Shown: positions 49,251-58,695 of the stretch, piece after piece
How positions within the stretch are numbered: the stretch's first letter is position 1
How the letters are laid out: every line of letters begins with the position of its first letter
Assembly (NCBI RefSeq): GCF_000276665.1
Contig: NW_004955434.1
Span: 21,312,645-21,376,644 of the forward strand
Direction of reading: 5' to 3'
DNA: 64,000 bases
Origin: Chinchilla lanigera
Lineage: Eukaryota; Chordata; Mammalia; Rodentia; Chinchillidae
Notes under the pieces: model-generated
Database searches by the model: none
What the model saw: only the letters and a program-made list of their open reading frames with translations
Told to the model about the DNA's origin: nothing
Position numbers and translations under genes: made by a program

Positions 49251-49569
49251 CATCTGAGTCTTTGGGCATAGCCTGTATTCTCATGTTCTCCGAGTCCTTG
49301 TTCAGCAGCTGCTCCTCCACTGACTCTGGACCTTTCTGGTTCTCAACCTCAGGGGCAAGAGAGACCCATTGTGTGGCATGTATTCCCAAGGGTTTCTCCA
49401 TGTTGGGATGATTCATGCATGTCCCCAGGCAGGCCTGCATGGCCAGCACATGGAGGGCCAATTGTGTCATTGCTTCTCTATGCCATGATAATTCTCGACC
49501 ACACGGTGGTGGCTGGTATAGGGGCTGGCACTGTGCACACCAGTGTGCACTGCTGCACAACTTTCCAGG

Positions 49570-49976
49570 TGCCGACTGCCTGCCTCCCAGGTGCCTGAGC
49601 AGCTAGGGTGCGGCCCAAAGGCTGGGGCTCCCCACCACGTGGCTTCCCGGGCACCAACTGCCTCCCAGGTGCTTGCATGGCTAGGGTACGGCCCAAAGTC
49701 CTGCACTGCCTGCCACATGGCTTCCCAGGCACAGGCGGCCTGCCTCCCGGACACCTGCGAGGCTTGGGTCTGGCCCAAAGGCTGGCGCTCCCCACCGCCC
49801 GGCTTCCCAAGAGCCGACTGCCCACCTCCCGGGCACCTGCACAGCTCGGCGCTCGCCTGAAGGCCAGCGCTCCCCACCACATGGCTTCCCAGGCACAGGC
49901 GGCCCGCCTCCCAGGTACTTGCATGGCTCGGGTCCAGCCCAAAGGCCGGCGTTCCCTGCTGTATGACTTCCCGGGC
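49570..49976. repeat. Tandem repeat, about 82-bp period, 4-5 copies
   Basis: The word (C/T)GGCCCAAAG or a close variant recurs at 49611, 49689, 49771, about 49853 and 49935, spaced 78-82 bp. Each unit carries CCCCACCACATGGCTTCCC-like and TGCCTCCCGGGCACCTGC-like segments. GC-rich, and open in several frames on both strands because of this composition. Confidence 0.9.
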
Positions 49977-50637
49977 TATTTTCTTTTATTACGTAGATTT
50001 TAGTGTTTTATCTAAGAAATCATTGCCAAACCCAAATTAAGGTTTCTCCCTATGTTCTCTTCTAAGTTTTGTACTGTTACCTCTTCTGTTTAGGTCTTAA
50101 TCCACTTTTAGTTTATTTTTGTATGTGTTGTAAGATTAGGGTCCAAATTCACTTGGTTGCTATGGATATCCAGTTTTCTAGCACTGTTTGTCAAAAGGAC
50201 TGTCCTTTCCCCAGCCCCCATTGGACAGTTTGGCACCCTTATAGAAGAGCATTTGACTACATCTTTAAGGTCTACCCTCTGCCATTTGTCATGTGTCTGC
50301 TTTTATACCAGTACCATATTGTCTTACTATGACTTTATAGTAACCTTTAAATTCAGGAAGTATGAGTCCTCTTTCTTATTTTTTTTTTTTTAAGATTGTT
50401 TTTCCTATTTTGGCTCTCTTGAGACTCTATGTGAATTTTAGGATGAGATTTTTTTTTTATTTTCAAAATATGTCAAAGCGATTTTGATTGGGATGGCACT
50501 GATTCTGTAGCTCACTTTAGTAAAACTGACACCACAACAACATTAAGTCTTCTAATCCATGAACATCAATGTCCTTACATTTACTTATGACTTTTTAATT
50601 TCAGCAGTGTAATGTTTAATGTGTAGGTCTTTCTCCT
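49977..50637 (-). mobile_element. L1 fragment, reversed (right part)
   Basis: Continuation of the L1 at 47340-47918: GAAATCATTGCCAAACCCAA, TTCACTTGGTTGCTATGGAT and TTTTGATTGGGATGGCACTG are reversed L1 ORF2 words in the correct order. Confidence 0.85.
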
Positions 50638-51028
50638 CTGTCTTAGTGTTGAGCTTCTGTAACACAATACCTGAGATAGGATCGTTTACAATGAACAGAA
50701 GTTCATCAGCTATGTTCTGGGGGCTGGGAAGTATACCATAAAGGTGCCAGAAGTTTAGCTGTTCTGATTTCAAGGTAGTGCTTTGAATGTTCTGTCCTCT
50801 GCACAGAAATAGTGCTTTGTCTTGTGTGCTGTGGTGGAAGGCAGAAGGGTAAAGAGACAGAAAGCAGTCAAGCTCACCCTTTGGTAATGGCATTAATACC
50901 ATCCTTCAAGGCATAGCCCTTGTGCCCTAATCACCTCCCAAAGGTCCCATCTTTTAATACTGTTACCATAGCAGTTAAATTTTAAAATTACTTTTGGGGG
51001 GAACAGACATTAAACCATGGCAGCCTGC
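50638..51028 (-). mobile_element. MaLR-type LTR, reversed
   Basis: TCTTAGTGTTGAGCTTCTGT, ACACAATACCTGAGATAGGA, the CTAATCACCTCCCAAAGGTC box, and AGACATTAAACCATGGCAGC near the far end: a near-complete reversed MST-like LTR. Confidence 0.8.
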
Positions 51029-51743
51029 TTGGTTAAGTTTATTCCTAAGTATTTTATTCTTTTGGGTGTGGTTATAAATTATTATAAGTGAAATTACCTT
51101 CTTAATTTTCTTTCCCAGATATTCACTATAACAATAATATCTGTCTCATTTTATTAGCCAAAGAAGTCACATGATCACACCCAAAGTCCACAGGGGAAAA
51201 CACAGGCCATCCATTCTGGGCAGGCACTGCAGGGGCACACAGCAAAATGAGTGGGTGCAGAGAGGAGGAAGAACTGGGTCCTGTAACACTACACCCTCTG
51301 CTGAGCTACTGAGGGTCAATTTAAGGATTTTTTTTCCCAGTCTCCTTTTTCAAAATGATCTGCTCCCATCCTCTCACTGTACACCAACTACCTCAGGAAG
51401 ATGGCAGAAAAAGACGAGGAAATAAGAAGTGGACAACAGCAAGGTGAGACAGAAAGGACGTAGGTGAGCCGCTGGTACGCAGTGGGACAAAGAGCAGGTA
51501 CAGAGGAAACAAGAGTCAGGTGTCAGGAGCCCGGCCCGTGACCTTAACTCTTACAGCACCTCCAGGCCTCAGTTTTCTTGTCTGGTGGTCAGCTAGGTAA
51601 TCTCTAAGGAACTCTCCTGGGGTAACCCTCCCACCTTGTACAAATTTTAACAGTACTTCCCTTGAATGAAAGCCACTATTAGAAAGTCTGTTCTCTCTGT
51701 AGATGTATGGGACCTGTGTAACCATGCAAGTGGCCATTCTAGC

Positions 51744-52012
51744 CCATCCAGGGTGCTGTAGCAAAGATACCATAAGCTGCATAAACCAATGGTCACATAG
51801 GATAGAAAGAGCAGGCAGCAACCTATTGTCAGGCGAGCATGACAACCTCTACAAGAAGGAAGCCCACGAGGGTCCTTTTGGAAGGGCGTTAACACCGTTC
51901 TTGAGGGCAGAGCCCTTGTGACTTCCCAAAGGTTCTACCTTCTAATACCATCACCTTGGCAATTAGGATTCAACATACAAACTCACAGGGGAAGCAACAT
52001 TCAGATCATAAC
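51744..52012 (-). mobile_element. MaLR-type LTR, reversed, partial
   Basis: CAGGGTGCTGTAGCAAAGAT, ACCATAAGCTGCATAAACC and ACTTCCCAAAGGTTCTACCT, then TTCAACATACAAACTCACAG. Same group as at 50638, with an internal loss. Confidence 0.75.
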
Positions 52013-52592
52013 ACCACTGTCATGTATCATAGAACTCCTCATTTTCTATCTTACATCCCAGGATGACTAGTTGACTAGTGTGCTTTCTTTAAAACAAAGA
52101 AGTCCTATATTAGTTGGGTTCTCCTTGAAGCAATAATGTAGTCTTAACGATCTTCACTGTCCCCAGAGCAGAATAAGAGACATTTTTTCTTACTGAACTG
52201 AGGAGAAACCTCCAGTATGTATAATTCTTAGTGATTTAACATGTACTTTTAAATTTCCAATAAATTTTCTATGGAAGCTAAGTCATTAGGGCAACAGCAA
52301 CAAATTAAGCAAGTAGTCCAAATTTAAAAGTGATGTTTTTTCTCACCGTGGCAATCTGTTTATCTTACCAATTCCATGCAGCAAACATTCGGGTGTTCAC
52401 AGTATTTCAATTTAATATCCTGGAATTCTAATGTATCAAAAAATGTTCAGTGACTATGTGGATAAGCATAATACTGTATATGTCCAATTCATGCTTTATA
52501 AAAGTTTTCAAAAGACCAGGGCTCTTAATTTATAGAGAAATTAGATCAGTGTTTAAATTTGTTTTCCTAGTCTGTTGAAAAATTTTGACTTC

Positions 52593-52706
52593 AGAAATCA
52601 AAATTGAGGCTGGGAATATAGTTCAGTGGCACAAGCATCTGCCTGGTAAGTGCAAGGTCCTGAGTTCAATTCCCAATACAAAAAAGAAAAAGAAATCAAA
52701 ATTGAG
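52593..52706 (+). mobile_element. ID SINE with perfect target duplications
   Basis: ID body 52609-52690 (GGGAATATAGTTCAGTGGCA, AAGGTCCTGAGTTCAATTCC, A-rich tail), flanked by the identical 16-base AGAAATCAAAATTGAG at 52593-52608 and 52691-52706. Among the youngest insertions in the window. Confidence 0.95.
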
Positions 52707-52740
52707 TAAAATGAGGCAGATATTAGACTTGCACCAATAG

Positions 52741-52774
52741 AGTTTGATTAACTATTACAATAGTTAATCAAACT
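52741..52774. repeat. Perfect 34-base palindrome (hairpin)
   Basis: AGTTTGATTAACTATT and its exact reverse complement AATAGTTAATCAAACT, separated only by AC. AT-rich. Confidence 0.95.
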
Positions 52775-53142
52775 TTTTTCCACCATACTTCATGTGAAAC
52801 AGCAGGGTTTTTTTCTGAATAAAATTAGTATAGGACTAATTTGGAAAATGTTCAATGAATGAATATTAATCATATCATTTTTTAGTTAGTACAGGGACAC
52901 ACAAAGAAATAGGCACTGTGTATTCTCTAAGAATTGTTACTCAACTGAGTAAATAACAGTCACCCTCGCATAAGCCCAGAGAAGAAGAGCGTCTCTTGTT
53001 TGCTGGGGAACAGCAAACATGAAAACGCCGTGGGTAAGGCATGTTGTGTGTGGTCTGCAGAGCCATGCAGACACGGACCCAGCCCGCCGGGAACGGTCCT
53101 TTCTGCCTCCGCTGACTTCTTGCTTCTTCTCTTCCCTCTCAG

Positions 53143-53355
53143 GCTGCCCAGTCACCGGCCACCCCACACCCAACATCACCTGGTTCCACGGCGGTCAGCC
53201 CATTGCCACTGCCCCGGGACTGGCGCATCGCATCTTAGCCGCTGGACAGATCCTGCAGGTCGCAAACCTCAGTGCTGGGTCACAAGGAGAGTTCAGCTGC
53301 CTCGCTCAGAATGAGGCAGGGCTGCTCACACAGAAGGCGTCTCTCGTGGTCCAAG
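53143..53355 (+). CDS. ADAMTSL1: ADAMTSL1 exon d: body of Ig-like domain 2
   Basis: Internal exon of 213 nt, phase 1 to phase 1, with a strong polypyrimidine acceptor (CTTCTCTTCCCTCTCAG) and donor GTGAGA. It encodes GCPVTGHPTPNITWFHGGQP, a variable stretch, then LQVANLSAGSQGEFSCLAQN and the final G strand (LTQKASLVVQ). The Ig hallmarks are visible: first cysteine (GCP), core Trp (ITWF), and FSC with the second cysteine. In place of the usual Asp-x-Gly before the second Cys there is Ser-x-Gly. NIT and NLS are N-glycosylation sequons. The trailing G plus AT of the next exon encodes Asp. It is preceded by the largest intron in the window. Confidence 0.9.
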
Positions 53356-55110
53356 GTGAGAAGCCCCACAGACGTGGGTGTTAGACTGGTTTACAAAAGA
53401 GCACCTACCTGGGAACCTAACTCTGTAGTGAAACAAGGTGGTTTCTGACCTCCAGCGCTACCCAGGGCGTAGAAACCGATGCCGAACCATGTTTGCAGGC
53501 AGTGTGACGTCCTTCTGCCAATATCCGCAGCTTTTCAGAGGAGCACCCAGGCCCATCCCCGCCGACCCTGCAAAAGTCAGTGCTGCCTGGTCAGCGGGTT
53601 CTGCTCACAACGTTGCTGTTGCCCAGGCTCAAGTAACCATCACAATTTATCAAAGCTGGATTTTTCCTGTGCCGGTTTAACCAGCACCGGAGAGGCCCTG
53701 AGCACACGCGGCAGCCTGTCTTAAAGGGCGAGCTTTCTCTGCCGGATCAGTTTAAAAAACCAAAATTGGGCACAGTGGAGCACAGCTGTAATCCCAGTAC
53801 TAGGGAAGCTGGAGCAGGAGAACTGTCAGGCGTCCAGCCTAAGTAAGCTACGTAGTCAGTTTAAGGCCACCTGAACTACATACTGAGACTCACTCTCTCT
53901 CAAAAAGAAAACTACCCAGAACTAAAGAACAACCTCTTGGTTCTAACGGTTTGATTAAAGTTCCCACACTGCCTTCTTCCCGGGGGATGGGGCTGTTGCA
54001 ATGGCGGCCTAATGTTCTAAACAGTCCTCAGCAGCAGTCACTCGCTGAGGGCTCCCAGGCACCTTCCCGCTGGCCTGGCAAAGAGCGGCCTGAGACTCCT
54101 GTGCTGTCCAGGGACACGGGCAGGGCCTGGCCTGCGCTGCCCCAGAAGCAGCTGTGAACGAGCTCAGAGCCGCGGGAAGACAGCCTAAACTGGCCTCTTA
54201 CAGAAACCAGGGGCAGCCTTTGAGTTCTCCACGGGCTGGCTCTGTGAGCCGTATGTGATACTGCTAAGGAAAGTGACATCCTACTGCGTATGTTCCAGAA
54301 TGGGGGATCTGAGAGAAGGCCCAGAGTGTTGGTAAAGGAGGGAGACCAGAGAGAGATACTCCTGAGCACATGGGTTTCCTCTTAAGTGCACTCCCCTGCC
54401 GTATGCTTTCCAGACAGGAAAACAAATGTTCCATTTTCTTACCAGCCGGCTAGTCTCTGCTGAACACCAGAATACAGGGCCCGTCTGTGACTTTTGTGAT
54501 ACACAAGCACTTGCAAATAAGCACTCAGAATTTACTAGCCACGTTCATCTTTAACAGCTTTTCAAGCACTGAGTCCCAGACCTCCAAAGAAATCTGCTTT
54601 TTCACTGACATCACTGTCTCACGTAGAGAACTCTCTGGATAGGCTGCTTTCGGTAACATTTACAAAACGAGTCCACCCTTCTAAATATGGTTCAATTTCT
54701 GATATATTTACACCTCTCTGTAGACAAATAAAGTCACTTTCTGGTAAATGAACAAGAAAAACGTACTTTCGCAAGTGTGGTTAAAAATAAGGAGAGCTAC
54801 GGGTCTCAAGTACTCTCTGTGTCTGCCTAGGCAAGGCCCTGCGCTTTCCTGCTACCCAGGCCTCACTGGATTTGACGTGGGGAGGGCTGTCGGTGTCACC
54901 CTGCGCTCAGGAGGCCCCAGGCCTTGCCCAGAGGGGTTGGCAGAGCCCTCCGATACTAGTACCTCGCCCACGGCCATACCACCCCAAGGCCGATCTCTCT
55001 GACAAGAGCACCTCTCCCTCAGCCACAGCCTCTCCCACCCGTCCCCCTCCCGCTCCCGCACAGAAGGAACCGAGCGGGGCACTAACGCCGCCCTCTCTCC
55101 TCCCTGGCAG
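53356..55110 (+). other. Intron d-e (1.8 kb)
   Basis: Short GT-AG intron with one forward B1-type SINE (53762-53910). The remaining sequence is unassigned; its last 250 bases are GC-rich, as is the following exon. Confidence 0.85.
53762..53910 (+). mobile_element. B1-type SINE
   Basis: GGGCACAGTGGAGCACAGCT, GTAATCCCAGTACTAGGGAA, an internal duplication with AAGTAAGCTACGTAGTCAG, and GAGACTCACTCTCTCTCAAA. The duplicated middle segment is a B1 feature. Confidence 0.85.
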
Positions 55111-55291
55111 ATTACTGGTGGTCTGTGGACAGGCTGGCCCCCTGCTCGGCCTCCTGCGGTAACAGAGGGGTGCAGCAGCCTCGCCTCAGGTGTCTGCTGA
55201 ACAGCACAGAGGTCGGCCCCGAGCGCTGCTCAGGGAAGGCTCGCCCGGCCGTGCAGCCCACCGCCTGCAACCGGAGGGACTGCCCTTCCCG
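55111..55291 (+). CDS. ADAMTSL1: ADAMTSL1 exon e: thrombospondin type 1 repeat
   Basis: Internal exon of 181 nt, phase 1 to phase 2, with acceptor CTCTCTCCTCCCTGGCAG and donor GTGAGT. It encodes one TSP1 module: DYWWSVDRLAPCSASCGNRG, then VQQPRLRC, and the cysteines of ERCSGK and ACNRRDC, six in all. CSASC fits the C-x-x-S/T-C motif that POFUT2 O-fucosylates in this family; NST is a sequon. The exon and its surroundings (55000-55500) are GC-rich, which explains the long minus-strand frames over it (55112-55441, 55230-55742); I do not regard those as genes. Confidence 0.92.
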
Positions 55292-57961
55292 GTGAGTGCC
55301 GCGCCCGCCCCCAGCCCTGCGGGCGGCAGCAGCGCGGGGAGCTGAGGTGTGCTCCGAGCAAGCGAGGCTCCTCGCTGCCTCCGTCCTCTGCGCGCCGGTG
55401 GCTGCCTGGCCCTCCCGAGCGCCCGAGAGGCTGCGAGCCACTCAGCAAGAGGCGCATGCCAGGCCTGGGCCACAGACCGCGCCCGTCCTGCTGCCCGCCT
55501 CTGGCCCCCGGGCTGTCTGCGAGAGAAAGAGTGCTCTCCGCTGAAGTGCTGAGGGGGCAGGTTAGGAGACTCTGCCCAGCCCTCTCTCCTTCTGTCTCAC
55601 TCTGCATGCCTGTGCTACCCACTCCCGCAGTGTAGCTGAGGAAATCCCATCTTCTTTGCCGCAATCGGCTGTATCTCACTAAGGTTGGAGTAAGTCTCCA
55701 GTGTCCATAACTACCTTCACTTTGGATACACACTCCCTGCACTGGGGCCCTTATTTGACCTGGGTGACATTCAGCGCCTCCGTCTCTTAGATCTTCGTCA
55801 TGCTTGGAGAAGCCAAGTCCCCCCGAGCATGTCCCGCGCCCCCATCAGTCTTTAGGCAGCCGCTGAAGGGATAATGGATGGGCTCGGGGCTGGCATCGGC
55901 AGGGGCTCTGAGCCTGGGGAGACTTGGCTCAGCCAGCGGTGCCCCTTCGCGCCCTACCTGCAGGACTCCCACACACCCTCAGGCAGCCACTCTGTGCTTT
56001 GCCAGCTGAGCCAGAGGGAGCAGCCGAAACCAGGAGACCGCGTGAAACATGAAACACGCTCATTAATATCAGCAGTGTGACGTGCTGACAGGGAGGTTTC
56101 CATGGAAATGATTAATGTCCTTTCACACCTTTCCTGAACGGTAACACGGCCCATGCCTCTCCTTGCTCAGAACCCCACCTCGCTCCTGAAAAAAAAGTCA
56201 CTGAAATGTATATCTAAAAAGAAATGTTGATTGAAATGCAGTTCTGACGTTCACCAGGGACATGAGAGGCTGGAAGGCGGCCCTCGCTGAGCCGTGCGAA
56301 ATGGAGAGGCGCTCTGTGACGTGCCAGGAGCGTTTTGATTTGAGCTGGTAATGGTCAGAGTCAGTCAGCCTAATTTACCTCTGCAAATGGAATAATCATG
56401 GCGATGTCCTCTCCAGTCTCAAAGCCCCCAGGAGTTTCAAACCCCACACGCCTGCTTCCTAAGTGTCTCTGCGCTGGGGGTTGCTCCAGGGCAAAGGGGC
56501 AGGGAAACTGACACAAAACTCAGTAAGTCACAGACCCAGATGCGGGAGGGATTTGCTCCCCTTCCCACAGCAGGCCTCTCTGAAGCCAGATGTGCACCAT
56601 TTCACCAGGAAGTAGCCTTGGATTCACCTTCGGCAGGTCTTCCTGCCTAGCTTCTTGGGCAGGTTAGCATCCTTCTTTGTATCTTTCCTGACAGTCTTTC
56701 TAGATAGAACACCTACTTCTGTCAGTTCATGTTGGGTAAATTCTCTACCACACATGCTTCTTCTGTTTGTTTTTTTATTTTCCTCTAGTACATGAAGTGG
56801 CTCAACAGTACGACCTCCCTCGTTACTTTTCTGTAACTACCCCCGCCCCTTCTCTTTGCGAACTGCCCCGGATACACAGGAAACTCCCAATATGCCTGTA
56901 TATGGACTTAGAACTTCACAGTACTCCTCCGCTTTATGAGAAAAGCCCTTTTGCTCTATTCCTGTGAAGTCTCACTTCTGGACACTCAGACTGTAGCTGA
57001 AGCCTAACATTCTGGAAACAAATATTTTTATCGCATATGTAACACAGGTATATAAACTTAAAAGACGGATTCATGGATGTGGAAAATTGCCCCAGGAACC
57101 TGAAAGGAACTTTTTATGTTTCTGAAAGACTAAAGAAACCAAACAGAACATAGGCTAAGGTGAAATAAAGTACAGAATACTACCAGACAAAACCTTCCGT
57201 GAGACCCCAGTCAAGAGGTGACAGAGGTTTGGCTCTGACTTCCCCGGGAAGCTGTCCCTGCTCTCATACTAGAAAGCAACAGACCCGCAGAGCAGTATAA
57301 GCAGCAAAAAGACTGTCTCCGGAGCAGTCTGTCCGCAGTCTCACAGCCTTTGGGCAGTAAGCAACTGACCCTCAGAATACTCCTGTAGGGCGTACTTTCC
57401 GGGGCAATGTCCTAAGTATATCAGTTTCCTGAGGCTGCCATAACCAATCGCCACAAACAGTAGCTTAAAATGACAAAAGTTTCTTCTGTCACCATGCTGA
57501 AGGTCAGAAGGAAGAACATCAAGGTGTCAGCAGGACCCTGCCCCCTGCAGAAGATATAGGAGTCGATCTGCTCCTTGGTCCCTTCCACTTTCCAGGGCCT
57601 CTAAGTGTTCCTTGGCTTGTGTACAACTCCACCTCCTGCTCCTTGGTCACTGCCCTCCTCCTCCTCTTCCCTGTGTGTTCTCTCTCTGCCTTTCTCGTGT
57701 AAGATGACCCCAAGATCCACCTACATAATTTCATCTCGCCGTCCTTAACTATGACTACAAAGACCATTTTTGCAAATACAGTAACACAGATCCAGGCTCT
57801 GACATATCTTTTGGGGGAGCTGTTCTTCAGGCTACCTTTCCAAGTAAATATTGTGAAAACGGCCATGGCCTCACATTAGCTTCTGTGTGGTGACAGGGAA
57901 GTGCAAGGCTCCTTTCCCAGCACCCCTCCGGGACCCCCCTGACACTCCTACCACTCCTCAG
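55292..57961 (+). other. Intron e-f (2.7 kb)
   Basis: GT-AG intron. Its first 250 bases remain GC-rich. A reversed MLT1/MST-type LTR occupies about 57418-57842, ending some 120 bases before the exon f acceptor. Nothing else between 55292 and 57417 can be assigned. Confidence 0.85.
57418..57842 (-). mobile_element. MLT1/MST-type LTR, reversed
   Basis: TATCAGTTTCCTGAGGCTGC, CATAACCAATCGCCACAAAC and TTCTGTCACCATGCTGAAGG, then CTCCTTGGTCCCTTCCACTT and later a GATGACCCCAAGATCCACC stretch: reversed MLT1-like LTR close to the exon f acceptor. Confidence 0.75.
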
Positions 57962-58169
57962 GTGGATGGTGACTTCCTGGTCTGCCTGTACCCGGAGCTG
58001 TGGTGGAGGCATCCAGACCCGCCGGGTGACCTGTCAGAAGCTGAAGGCCTCTGGGCTCTCCACCCCCGCGTCCAATGACTTGTGCACGCAGCATGCCAAA
58101 CGCCCTGTGGACACCCAAGCTTGCAACCAACAGCTGTGTGTGGAGTGGGCCTTCTCCAGCTGGGGCCAG
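57962..58169 (+). CDS. ADAMTSL1: ADAMTSL1 exon f: next TSP1 repeat and start of another
   Basis: Internal exon of 208 nt, phase 2 to phase 0, with acceptor CTCCTACCACTCCTCAG and donor GTAAGG. Its first base completes the Arg codon left by exon e. It encodes a TSP1 repeat opening WMVTSWSACTRSCGGGIQT, then RRVTCQKLK, a loop containing DLCTQHAKRPVDT, and the last cysteines in ACNQQLC. It ends inside the start of a further TSP1 repeat (VEWAFSSWGQ). CTRSC is an O-fucosylation motif. In the family, further TSP1 modules and a C-terminal PLAC domain should follow; none appears in the remaining 5.8 kb, so the next exon lies beyond the right edge. Confidence 0.92.
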
Positions 58170-58519
58170 GTAAGGGCTCAGGAGGTTTCTATTTGAAAAA
58201 TGAATCTGAAGGTGTACACTGGGCCACCATAGGAAGTCAAATGCCACTACTGCCACCTCTTCTGTGACAACTGTTTTTCACATTCCCCTCTAACGCCACC
58301 AATATCGTTCCTAAAGCCCAGAGTTTCTGATCGTTCTCTCCAACATTAACACACCAGTTACTTTTTTCTTTCAATTTCCCTCCGCCCTGAGGCTTCCGGC
58401 TCTCAGGTCATCTGTGAGCCCTCAGGCACCCGCCTCAGCTTCACAGTCCTTAGAGCCAGCCTGCTCACTGGCTGTGGTGGGGATGGTGATAGAAAGTTCC
58501 GTGTTTCCTGGGTCAGGGG

Positions 58520-58695
58520 CTTTCAAAGAGTTGCATACTTACATTCCCTGGGGAAACTTCTTTAAATAGCCCTTGTCCAGACTGTACCTCCCAGAGAGCA
58601 AAGTCAGTAGCTCTGGGGTGGGAGCCAAGCATGGGTAATTTCTAAAACTTCCCCAGGTGATTCTGATATTTGGGCAGGACAGAGAATCATTGTTC
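58520..58695 (+). repeat. MER5-type hAT relic
   Basis: CAAAGAGTTGCATACTTACA, AGTAGCTCTGGGGTGGGAGC and CCCCAGGTGATTCTGATATT follow MER5A from its first to its last third. Confidence 0.7.

Larger units (their letters stand above)
47930..49976 (-). mobile_element. L1-mobilised retrocopy of an ERV1-like gag-pro transcript
   Basis: Minus-strand insertion within an L1. In its own direction it consists of about 82-bp tandem repeats (49976 to 49570), a gag-like frame (49560 to about 48785), two zinc knuckles and a retroviral protease (about 48790 to 48440), a non-coding tail with three 80-bp units (48370 to 47981), and a terminal AAAATAAAAAAAA tract. TATTTTCTTTT is present on both sides (47919-47929 and 49977-49987), and the L1 reads continuously if the insert is removed. 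No LTR pair is visible. The direct evidence is target duplication plus poly(A); the retroviral origin comes from the zinc knuckle and protease motifs. Confidence 0.8.
24688..53142 (+). other. Intron c-d (28.5 kb)
   Basis: The largest intron in the window and the richest in mobile elements. It holds MaLR/MLT LTRs, L2, MIR and hAT relics, a small inverted-terminal-repeat element, a truncated retrocopy (38053-38206), a B1-ID composite, L1 pieces, the 2-kb gag-pro retrocopy inside a reversed L1, and an ID with perfect target duplications. Stretches without any assignment are 24688-27117, 28200-29970 (apart from a G-rich run near 29411), 30541-32549, 33271-36160, 37437-38038, 39461-45309 and 52013-52592. 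Long open frames at 38707-39459 and 39744-40393 are discussed elsewhere and not called as genes. Confidence 0.8.

Noticed and set aside
49467..49942. 154- and 137-codon minus-strand frames
   Set aside because: They read through GC-rich 82-bp tandem repeats in two frames at once; no known domain. Treated as part of the retrocopy.
55112..55742. Minus-strand frames of 109 and 170 codons, and a possible CpG island
   Set aside because: They overlie the TSP1 exon e antisense. The GC-rich patch is modest and centred on the exon, with no promoter or other first exon in view.
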